From positions 1 to 11,388 of the forward strand of contig JADBKX010000121.1 in the NCBI GenBank assembly GCA_014894735.1: DNA of 11,388 nucleotides, given 5' to 3'. Numbering within the stretch: position 1 is the first letter of the stretch; each line of letters opens with the position of its first letter. The notes below the pieces were generated by a model, which was not told the DNA's origin, searched no databases, and worked only from the letters and a program-made list of their open reading frames with translations. The stretch is from Candidatus Sediminicultor sextus (GTDB lineage: Bacteria; Atribacterota; Phoenicimicrobiia; Phoenicimicrobiales; Phoenicimicrobiaceae). The position numbers and the translations under genes are program-made. Shown one piece after another: positions 7,039 to 11,388 of this stretch.

Positions 7039-8102
7039 TATTGTATATCTCCCTTATTCAAATTTTCCATGATGGATTGTAAATTAAGTAGGGCATTGTA
7101 ATAATTGCGAACTGAGGAAGCTAACCGATATTCTGCTTCAAGAACACCTACAATAGCAGACAGCTCTTCTTCTTCACTTGCCAATCCTGCTTTGACTTGA
7201 TTGCTGATGATTGTTTTATTTTCTTTTATTTGATTTAAGCTATTTTGACTTGAGGTAATGTCATTTTTCGTTTGCACATAATTTTGCCATTGAGATTGTA
7301 TCTGGTAATCCAGGTTTTGTTGGGCAATTTGATAGTCCAGCTTTGTTACTGCTAAATTGTTTTCCAATTTATTTAAATCTATCTCCGGAGTATCCGAAAC
7401 CTTACTTTTCTCTAATTCCAGGCTGGCTAAATCGATTTGAAGATTGTTCATTTGCAGTGATATACTGTTTTGTCTTCCTTTTTGCAATGCTTCATCTAAT
7501 TTAATTTCTCTAAAATTGGGGGCATTTATTTCAGCCAACTCAAACTGACTTTTTGAATTTAATCCTAAGGTCATTCGAAAATTTCCTAACAATTTTTGAT
7601 AGTCTAATTTTGCACTTTCAAAGGAAAATAATGCATCATAATATATATTACTCTGTTCCAGGACATCCAGTTCAACTTTATATCCGGCTTTGGCCTGAAC
7701 TTTTATATTTTCCAGGGTATTTTTTTCCATCTCTGACGTTTTTTCTTTAACTTGCAAGTCTTTTTGAGCTAATTTCAATTGGAGATATTCATCAACGACT
7801 TGAATGATAAGGTCTTCTTTTTTCTGTTGGAATTGCTCTTTTTCCTGGACGAGTAATAATTCATTTTGTCTTTCTAATAAATTGGATTGAGTTAACAGGT
7901 TTCCAGCTTCATTCCTTTTGGCATCGATTTCTGCATTTTCCAACTGATAACCGGCTTTCTGGAATTCAAGATTATTGGCTAATGCCATTTCTACAGCTTG
8001 AGTAAGATCCAGCTTTATACTTTCCTGAGCAGTAATTTGAATACTTCCTATTAATAAAAAACAAAATAACAGAAATACAAGAATAACCAGTTTTTTCTTC
8101 AT
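7038..8102 (-). CDS. Short TolC-like protein without evident beta-barrel strands
   Basis: A 354-residue protein with a clear signal peptide (about 1-26, cleavage near ITAQ-ES) and TolC/OEP-family helical repeats: QAVEMALANNLEFQKAGYQL at the start, a GYKVELDVLEQSN motif at the helical turn of the first half, and VKAGLASEEEL with a closing YYNALLNL in the second. Where the family inserts strand-rich segments, this protein has only short linkers (about 65-78 and 233-247). It is therefore almost wholly alpha-helical and shorter than usual. I infer a periplasmic coiled-coil tube or helper rather than an outer-membrane pore; a degenerate paralogue is the alternative. A GGGAGGT ribosome site lies just before the ATG. 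It is the first gene of the five-gene export operon and overlaps the next by 1 nt. Confidence 0.85.
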   Translation of the reverse strand: MKKKLVILVFLLFCFLLIGSIQITAQESIKLDLTQAVEMALANNLEFQKAGYQLENAEIDAKRNEAGNLLTQSNLLERQNELLLVQEKEQFQQKKEDLIIQVVDEYLQLKLAQKDLQVKEKTSEMEKNTLENIKVQAKAGYKVELDVLEQSNIYYDALFSFESAKLDYQKLLGNFRMTLGLNSKSQFELAEINAPNFREIKLDEALQKGRQNSISLQMNNLQIDLASLELEKSKVSDTPEIDLNKLENNLAVTKLDYQIAQQNLDYQIQSQWQNYVQTKNDITSSQNSLNQIKENKTIISNQVKAGLASEEEELSAIVGVLEAEYRLASSVRNYYNALLNLQSIMENLNKGDIQ

Positions 8103-8163
8103 GATTTACCTCCCGCTAAAAATAAATTTAAAGATATAATCTTTTATTTCCACTTATTTTAAT

Positions 8164-8169
8164 ATTATA
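8164..8169 (-). promoter_or_regulatory. -10 box of the efflux operon
   Basis: Read on the minus strand this is a perfect TATAAT, about 60 nt before the first gene of the export operon. No good -35 hexamer stands at the usual distance; the position is filled by the periodic repeats. That is what an activator-dependent promoter would look like, as at the kinase operon. Confidence 0.5.
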
Positions 8170-8170
8170 A

Positions 8171-8232
8171 TCTAAAATCTCTATAAAGCAAAAATTAACT
8201 TTTTATAAAATGAAAATTAAAATTTTATTAAC
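8171..8232 (-). promoter_or_regulatory. 11-bp-period direct repeats upstream of efflux operon
   Basis: On the minus strand, heptamers GTTAATA (8232-8226), TTTAATT (8221-8215), TTTTATA (8210-8204), GTTAATT (8199-8193) and CTTTATA (8188-8182) follow one another at exactly 11 bp. TTTTAGA (8177-8171) is in phase and next to the -10 box. The core TTAAT/TTTAT and the final TTTTAGA match the array before the kinase gene. I infer that this is the binding site for the OmpR-family regulator encoded at 1890-2579. AT-rich composition makes single units cheap, so the evidence is the spacing. Confidence 0.55.
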
Positions 8233-8246
8233 TTTATGGAAGAAAT

Positions 8247-8279
8247 GGGGTCAAATCTTTTTTCTTGAAAAATGACACC
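8247..8279. repeat. Small imperfect palindrome, REP-like (GGGGTCA / TGACACC)
   Basis: GGGGTCA (8247-8253) and TGACACC (8273-8279) form a 7-bp stem with one mismatch around a 19-nt loop rich in T and A. Hairpins bounded by GGTGTCA and TGACCCC are often seen as scattered palindromic repeats or near ends of REP-associated transposase elements; that comparison is from general memory, not a search. No transposase is present. It lies between the efflux promoter and the promoter of the rightward gene. Confidence 0.35.
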
Positions 8280-8290
8280 TTAAAATTCAA

Positions 8291-8321
8291 GTTGTACAAC
8301 CCTTTGAAGAAATAGTATAAT
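8291..8321 (+). promoter_or_regulatory. Promoter with overlapping palindromic operator
   Basis: A TATAAT box at 8316-8321 stands 17 bp after TGTACA (8293-8298), a four-of-six match to TTGACA. The -35 region lies inside a perfect 10-bp palindrome, GTTGTACAAC (8291-8300), a shape suited to a dimeric repressor. TTCAA and TTGAA flank it asymmetrically. It would drive the genes starting at 8381 and 8731. No regulator gene is adjacent. Confidence 0.4.
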
Positions 8322-8380
8322 TTTATTAATCTGTTTAACAACACTACACAAATTAATTCAAGGGATAGGAAGAATTGAAA

Positions 8381-8689
8381 ATGAAAATATTAGCAGTGGA
8401 TTATGACGGGGTATTGTACAGAGAGTCAGAAAGAGGAAGCGAAAAAGGGACATGTAGTTTCTGTAAAGGAGCTTTATTGGCAGCTATGCGTCGTTTGTAT
8501 AAAGAAAGACAATCTCCACACTGTACCATACTTATGGGGCAAAGATTGAGAGATAGAGAATGTGAGTTTGCTCCTAATCCTAAGTATGGTACAGTCAAAT
8601 TAAAGAAACCTTTGGTGATCATAGGACAGCGTTGCCATTGGGGGCAGCCGAACATTATCCAATTGAACATAATAAAGGGTATCCGGTAA
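8381..8689 (+). CDS. Unidentified short protein, probably frameshifted
   Basis: A 102-codon frame beginning MKILAVDYDGVL-like after an initial MK. I chose the ATG at 8381 rather than the TTG at 8375 because AGGAAG at 8367-8372 is 8 nt from the ATG but only 2 nt from the TTG. The opening VDYDGVL resembles motif I (DxDGxL) of HAD-superfamily hydrolases, but nothing after it supports a HAD fold; a CSFC pair and basic residues follow. Codon use is natural up to about residue 75, then the frame degrades and stops. A second frame open at 8584-8727 ends 3 nt before the next gene and looks like the true C-terminus. The product is therefore unknown and likely broken. An open frame on the opposite strand covers the same DNA but has no ribosome site I could see. 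Confidence 0.4.
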   Translation: MKILAVDYDGVLYRESERGSEKGTCSFCKGALLAAMRRLYKERQSPHCTILMGQRLRDRECEFAPNPKYGTVKLKKPLVIIGQRCHWGQPNIIQLNIIKGIR

Positions 8690-8727
8690 AGGCGGAGGCC
8701 ATCTATATGTCTTATGTGAGGAGGTAA
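8584..8727 (+). pseudogene. Probable out-of-frame C-terminal segment of the 8381 gene
   Basis: Forty-seven codons free of stops, in a different frame from the ORF starting at 8381, include FGDHRTALPLGAAEHYPIEH and end AIYMSYVRR. The TAA (8725-8727) lies 3 nt before the ATG of the VOC gene, and the final AGG AGG codons form that gene's Shine-Dalgarno. This is the spacing of a real operon gene end. The simplest reading is one upstream gene broken by a 1-2 nt indel around 8600-8615. I do not recognise the family. Confidence 0.4.
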
Positions 8728-8730
8728 GTT

Positions 8731-9120
8731 ATGAGAATTGAGCATGTGGCTATCTGGACAGGGGATCTTGAGCGTTTAAAAAGATTCTATACTAAATATT
8801 TTAACTGCATAGCAGGGAATAAATATCGTAATGAGTCAAATGATTTTGAGTCATACTTTCTATCTTTTGATAACAGCGCTCGTCTTGAATTAATGCAAAT
8901 GCCATCAATACCTCACCATTTAAATGATCCTAAAACTCAATATGAAGGAATTATTCATATTGCCATATCAGTCGGCAGCAAAGAAAATGTAGTCAAAATT
9001 ACTGAAAAGCTACGATCTGATGAATATACAGTTGTAAGCGAGCCGCAAACTACAGGCGATGGGTATTTTGAAAGCTGTGTGCTTGATTCAGACGGAAATC
9101 GAGTAGAAATAACCGTTTGA
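8731..9120 (+). CDS. Glyoxalase/VOC-superfamily protein
   Basis: A 129-residue cytoplasmic protein with two beta-alpha-beta-beta-beta modules. The first module opens MRIEHVAIWTGDLERLKRFY and the second lies around GIIHIAISV. Candidate metal ligands fit the family pattern: His5, Glu53 (RLELM), His76 (IHIAI) and Glu126 (VEITV). The end, CVLDSDGNRVEITV, is the classic VOC C-terminal strand. The length suits single-domain members such as lactoylglutathione-lyase-like proteins, but the substrate cannot be assigned; bleomycin/fosfomycin-resistance-like and methylmalonyl-CoA-epimerase-like members share the fold. AGGAGGT at 8719-8725 is 5 nt before the ATG. It is intact, unlike the genes on either side. 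Confidence 0.88.
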   Translation: MRIEHVAIWTGDLERLKRFYTKYFNCIAGNKYRNESNDFESYFLSFDNSARLELMQMPSIPHHLNDPKTQYEGIIHIAISVGSKENVVKITEKLRSDEYTVVSEPQTTGDGYFESCVLDSDGNRVEITV

Positions 9121-9129
9121 GCGGGTGAT

Positions 9130-9156
9130 CTTCTATTATAAAAAAGAAGGACTTTT
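9130..9156 (+). terminator. Weak hairpin after the VOC gene
   Basis: CTTCT (9130-9134) pairs with AGAAG (9145-9149) across a 10-nt AT loop, followed by GACTTTT. The stem is short and the T run is brief, so this is at best a weak terminator. Confidence 0.25.
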
Positions 9157-9231
9157 AAAAACTTAGACAATTTTTATTGAGGCTTTGATATCAAAAAAAA
9201 TACTAACTGGGTAGAATATAAGGAGGATAAA

Positions 9232-9432
9232 ATGACTTTAGAGATTAAAACCATTACCGCTCATTTTATTTTCAATAACTATGTAAATTGCTACCTTGTC
9301 AGGACTGGCGATGGTTATATCCTGATCGACACGGGGATGCCCAATAAACGCGGGGTTATTGAAAAAGAACTCGAAAGCGCGGGCTGCCAGCCTGGAAATC
9401 TTAAGCTTATTGTCTTAACCCATTATTTATAA
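9232..9432 (+). pseudogene. Truncated metallo-beta-lactamase-fold protein
   Basis: Sixty-six codons with the N-terminal half of an MBL-fold hydrolase: strand FNNYVNCYLVRTGDGYILID, the conserved DTGMP loop and the helix before NLKLIVLTH. The reading stops at LTHYL-stop, exactly where the family continues with the THxHxDH zinc motif. Only the first histidine (His64) survives. No HxDH segment appears in any forward frame of the next 240 bp, so this is a deletion remnant rather than a simple frameshift. A perfect AAGGAGG ribosome site precedes the ATG, so a short inactive peptide could still be made. The coding part is more GC-rich than the AT-rich DNA that follows it, marking the breakpoint near 9425. 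Confidence 0.8.
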
Positions 9433-9457
9433 AAATATTTCTTAAAAAGAAGAAATT

Positions 9458-9486
9458 TTGAAATTAAAAGTGTATTATATTATCAT
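9458..9486 (+). promoter_or_regulatory. Candidate promoter for the aminotransferase
   Basis: TTGAAA (9458-9463) and TATCAT (9481-9486) are each one mismatch from consensus with an ideal 17-bp spacer. A perfect TATAAT follows at 9487-9492 but at the wrong spacing. The stretch 9433-9671 otherwise holds no gene longer than the 24-codon ORF at 9614. If the promoter is used, the aminotransferase transcript has a leader of about 180 nt. AT-rich DNA yields such matches easily. Confidence 0.4.
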
Positions 9487-9543
9487 TATAATATTTTAAG
9501 AGAGAAGGACATATATAGGTTTTATTAAAGTGAATTTTTTAAG

Positions 9544-9582
9544 AACATACGGAGTAATATAAAAGGATAAAAAAAGTATGTT
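9544..9582 (+). repeat. Inverted repeat in the aminotransferase leader
   Basis: AACATAC (9544-9550) and GTATGTT (9576-9582) are perfect 7-bp complements around a 25-nt purine-rich loop. The right arm overlaps a second small hairpin, GTTAT/ATAAC (9580-9591), so the two cannot form together. This could be a leader-RNA switch or chance. Confidence 0.25.
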
Positions 9583-9613
9583 ATAAATAACGTATTGCAG
9601 TGAGGATTCAAAT

Positions 9614-9688
9614 ATGAAAAAGAGCTATTCCTTAAAATATAAAGACAAAATATCCAAAAGGAGTTTATATTATGTCTATTCACAGTGA
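9614..9688 (+). CDS. Possible tyrosine-rich leader ORF
   Basis: A 24-codon frame, MKKSYSLKYKDK followed by ISKRSLYYVYSQ, starts at an ATG with GAGG 8 nt upstream and stops 17 nt inside the aminotransferase gene. Five of 24 residues are tyrosine, including Tyr-Tyr-Val-Tyr near the end. A leader peptide that senses tyrosine or couples translation to the downstream gene is conceivable. AT-rich DNA also produces many Lys and Tyr codons, so chance is a serious alternative. Confidence 0.3.
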   Translation: MKKSYSLKYKDKISKRSLYYVYSQ

Positions 9689-10883
9689 AGAATTTTATTC
9701 TGTCCTAGCTTCCCAAAACAAAGCTTCTGCTGTTCAGGAGATTTTAAAATTATTGCAAAAACCGGAAATCATCTCCCTGGCTGGTGGCTTGCCGGATCCT
9801 GCCACTTTCCCGGTAGAAGAGATTAGGGAGATCGTCAATCATCTGCTTATAACAAATAGTGCCCAAGCCCTACAGTACAGTGCCACCCAAGGATTACCCG
9901 GCTTAAGGCAAAGTATCTTGAATTACCTCTCCCCTGAGGGCATCAAAGGGGAATTAGAGAACATCATCATCAGTTCCGGTTCCCAGCAGGGTCTGGATCT
10001 GGTGGGCAAACTCTTTTTAGACCCCGGGGATGTAGCCATCGTCGAATTACCAAGCTACCTGGCGGCTTTGGATGCTTTCTGCAGTTACGGCGGTAAGCTC
10101 ATCGGTATCTCTATGGATGAAGATGGGATGCGAATAGACCATCTGCAAGAAAAACTCACTCAGCTTAAAGACGAAAATAAGAAGGTCAAATTTATTTATA
10201 CTATCTCTAATTTCCAGAATCCTGCCGGGGTGACTCTCTCACTACCCCGACGTCAAAAAATCCTGGAGATAGCTAAAAGGTTTAATCTCTTTATCATCGA
10301 GGATAATCCCTATGAAAAACTGCGCTTCGAAGGCACCTCCCTTCCTTCCATCTATTCTCTGGATCATGAAGGCCGGGTGATCAGTTTAGGCACCTTTTCC
10401 AAGATCTTATGTCCCGGTCTACGCCTTGCCTGGATGTTAGGTAACAAAGAAGTCATCTATAAGTTCTCCCTCTTAAAACAAGCTACCGATCTTTGCACCA
10501 ACATCTTAAGCCAGTTAATCGCTTACAAATATTTCCAGTTGGGGAAATTCGATGAAAATATCCAGTCCAATATTGATATTTACAGACAAAAACGAGATGT
10601 CATGCTTGCTGCTTTGGCTGAGTACTTTCCCCCAGAGGTTCGCTGGACCAAACCCCAGGGGGGATTTTTCGTGATGGCCACCCTGCCTGAATACATCGAT
10701 ACACAAGAGATGCTCATTGATGCCGTTAAAGAGAAGGTGGCTTATGTGCCCGGTTCTCCCTTCTTTGCTGATGGACAAGGGAAAAATACCATGCGGCTCT
10801 CTTTTTGTTATCCCAGCCAGGAAGACATCAAAGAGGGGATAAAACGGATAGGGAAAGTGATAAAGAAAAAGATTAGGGGATAA
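9672..10883 (+). CDS. PLP-dependent aminotransferase, class I/II (LysN/MocR-like subgroup)
   Basis: A 403-residue cytoplasmic fold-type-I aminotransferase. It has the opening ISLAGGLPDPATFP (34-47), the ALQYSATQGLPGLR segment typical of the 2-aminoadipate/aromatic aminotransferase group, Asn183 in NFQNPAG, Asp211 with Tyr214 in IIEDNPYEKL, the Schiff-base lysine Lys244 in LGTFSKILCPGLRLAW, and the carboxylate-binding Arg375 in MRLSFCY. All PLP contacts are in place and the length is usual. Members transfer amino groups between 2-oxoglutarate and 2-aminoadipate, aromatic or branched-chain amino acids; which one cannot be told. AAGGAG at 9658-9663 is 8 nt from the ATG. Codons are more GC-rich than in the kinase. 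It appears to be monocistronic, ending at a hairpin terminator. Confidence 0.95.
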   Translation: MSIHSEEFYSVLASQNKASAVQEILKLLQKPEIISLAGGLPDPATFPVEEIREIVNHLLITNSAQALQYSATQGLPGLRQSILNYLSPEGIKGELENIIISSGSQQGLDLVGKLFLDPGDVAIVELPSYLAALDAFCSYGGKLIGISMDEDGMRIDHLQEKLTQLKDENKKVKFIYTISNFQNPAGVTLSLPRRQKILEIAKRFNLFIIEDNPYEKLRFEGTSLPSIYSLDHEGRVISLGTFSKILCPGLRLAWMLGNKEVIYKFSLLKQATDLCTNILSQLIAYKYFQLGKFDENIQSNIDIYRQKRDVMLAALAEYFPPEVRWTKPQGGFFVMATLPEYIDTQEMLIDAVKEKVAYVPGSPFFADGQGKNTMRLSFCYPSQEDIKEGIKRIGKVIKKKIRG

Positions 10884-10909
10884 ACGCTGCATTCCCAACC
10901 CATGAAGGG

Positions 10910-10931
10910 CTCTTATCTAAAGAGATTTTTT
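10910..10931 (+). terminator. Intrinsic terminator after the aminotransferase
   Basis: CTCTT (10910-10914) pairs with AAGAG (10920-10924) around a 5-nt loop, followed by A and six Ts. The stem is short, but its place 27 nt after the stop codon and the T tract support it. A second small palindrome (TAGCTT/AAGCTA, 10931-10943) follows at once. Confidence 0.5.
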
Positions 10932-10957
10932 AGCTTAAAGCTAAAAGGGAGGCCTAA

Positions 10958-11215
10958 ATTAAAGGAAGGTATTATCCCTTTATAGGAATAAGTTGTATAG
11001 GAAACTTACAGAATGAACCAGAATTAATTTGGCAGGGACAGGGGATTAAATCCACTCAAAAATCAAATTTAGAGAAATACGGTAAAGAATTAATTAAAGA
11101 AATACTTGCTAAGTTTCCAGAAATATCGGAAAAAATAAAAGAGGAATTACCACCAATTGAAATAAAAGAAAATGAAACTATTAAGATGCTTTTAGAACAA
11201 CTTAAAAATAACTAA
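10958..11215 (+). pseudogene. C-terminal remnant, possibly flavodoxin-fold
   Basis: Eighty-five codons free of stops, beginning IKGRYYPFIGISCIGNLQNE and ending KMLLEQLKNN. There is no ATG, GTG or TTG near its start and TAA lies directly upstream in frame. GGGAGG (10947-10952) stands 5 nt before an ATT at 10958, but ATT initiation would be very unusual. The QKSNLEKYGKELIKEIL helix resembles the closing helix of flavodoxin-like or iron-sulfur flavoproteins; that is a weak resemblance. The rest of the gene is missing upstream, where the aminotransferase terminator lies. I treat it as a decayed gene end. Confidence 0.45.
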
Positions 11216-11231
11216 TTATAATAATTTATAC

Positions 11232-11260
11232 ATGTGTCAGGAGATGGTTCTTTGACACAT
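11232..11260. repeat. Perfect small palindrome ATGTGTCA / TGACACAT
   Basis: ATGTGTCA (11232-11239) and TGACACAT (11253-11260) are perfect 8-bp inverted copies around a 13-nt loop, GGAGATGGTTCTT. Hairpins of GTGTCA...TGACAC with a GGTTCT loop are seen as dispersed REP-like repeats in several low-GC lineages (recalled, not searched). No long T run follows, so it does not look like a terminator. It shares its TGTCA/TGACAC arms with the palindrome at 8247-8279. Confidence 0.55.
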
Positions 11261-11362
11261 AGAGAAGCATATACATATATATAAATAAATCTAAATTTTT
11301 AAGATAAAGGTTTTCTTGAAAGTTCTGTCTATTGATCTATCCGGGGAGCCATAATATTTCCA

Positions 11363-11388
11363 AGCCCTTTGGCACTTGTTGAAGGGCT
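11363..11388. terminator. Inverted repeat at the window edge, possible terminator
   Basis: AGCCCTT (11363-11369) and AAGGGCT (11382-11388) are perfect 7-bp complements around a 12-nt loop. The right arm ends with the window, so a following T tract cannot be seen. It closes a locally GC-richer stretch starting at about 11340. The region 11261-11362 contains no gene I could find. Confidence 0.4.

Noticed and set aside
8375..8380. TTG at 8375 as start of the unidentified gene
   Set aside because: The AGGAAG ribosome site would be only 2 nt away; the ATG at 8381 is correctly spaced.
8401..8745. A 114-codon open frame on the minus strand opposite the unidentified gene
   Set aside because: No ribosome site was visible, it runs into the VOC gene's start, and the plus-strand gene has a proper Shine-Dalgarno and codon use. 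The plus strand is preferred, though neither product is identified.
9177..9217. Promoter TTGATA...TAGAAT directly before the MBL fragment
   Set aside because: The spacer is 21 bp, too long for a normal promoter, and other pairings are poor matches.
9433..9671. The missing second half of the MBL gene in another frame
   Set aside because: I found no HxDH or similar motif in the forward frames; the interval is AT-rich and non-coding apart from the 24-codon ORF.
11216..11362. CRISPR repeat, tRNA or other RNA gene in the terminal gap
   Set aside because: There is only one palindrome, with no repeated units, no cloverleaf and no recognisable tRNA T-loop.

Overview
This AT-rich window looks like chromosomal DNA from a diderm, low-GC anaerobe-type bacterium. 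Two TolC-family proteins and a membrane-fusion protein imply an outer membrane. The strong GGAGG-type ribosome sites, tight operons and AT-rich codon use resemble deep-branching diderm Firmicutes (Halanaerobiales-like) or Atribacterota. The lineage is an inference and I cannot fix it from this sequence.

Left part (1-2630, + strand): the tail of an HD-GYP-type protein is followed by a two-gene operon encoding a membrane sensor histidine kinase and its overlapping OmpR-family response regulator. Upstream of the kinase are three perfect TTTAATA heptamers at an exact 11-bp period and a TATAAT box. The operon ends at a strong terminator that works in both directions.

Centre (2637-8102, - strand): a five-gene operon reads, in order of transcription, a short TolC-like protein, a full TolC-like protein, a MacA-type membrane-fusion protein, a MacB/LolD-type ABC ATPase and a separate MacB-type permease. 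Genes overlap or lie within 16 nt of each other. Together they would form a tripartite ABC export system. Its promoter region carries the same kind of 11-bp repeats as the kinase promoter, which suggests that the two-component system controls the pump as well as itself. The first TolC-like protein appears to lack both beta-barrel segments, which is the most unusual point in the window.

Right part (8103-11388, + strand): a more eroded region. It holds an unidentified short gene that seems frameshifted, an intact glyoxalase/VOC protein, a metallo-beta-lactamase-fold fragment cut off inside its metal-binding motif, an intact PLP-dependent aminotransferase with a possible tyrosine-rich leader ORF, and the C-terminal remnant of a protein that may be flavodoxin-like. 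Two small hairpins of the GTGTCA/TGACAC type (8247-8279 and 11232-11260) flank this region and resemble REP-like palindromes. The window ends inside a GC-rich inverted repeat. I saw no tRNA, rRNA, CRISPR array or intact mobile element.
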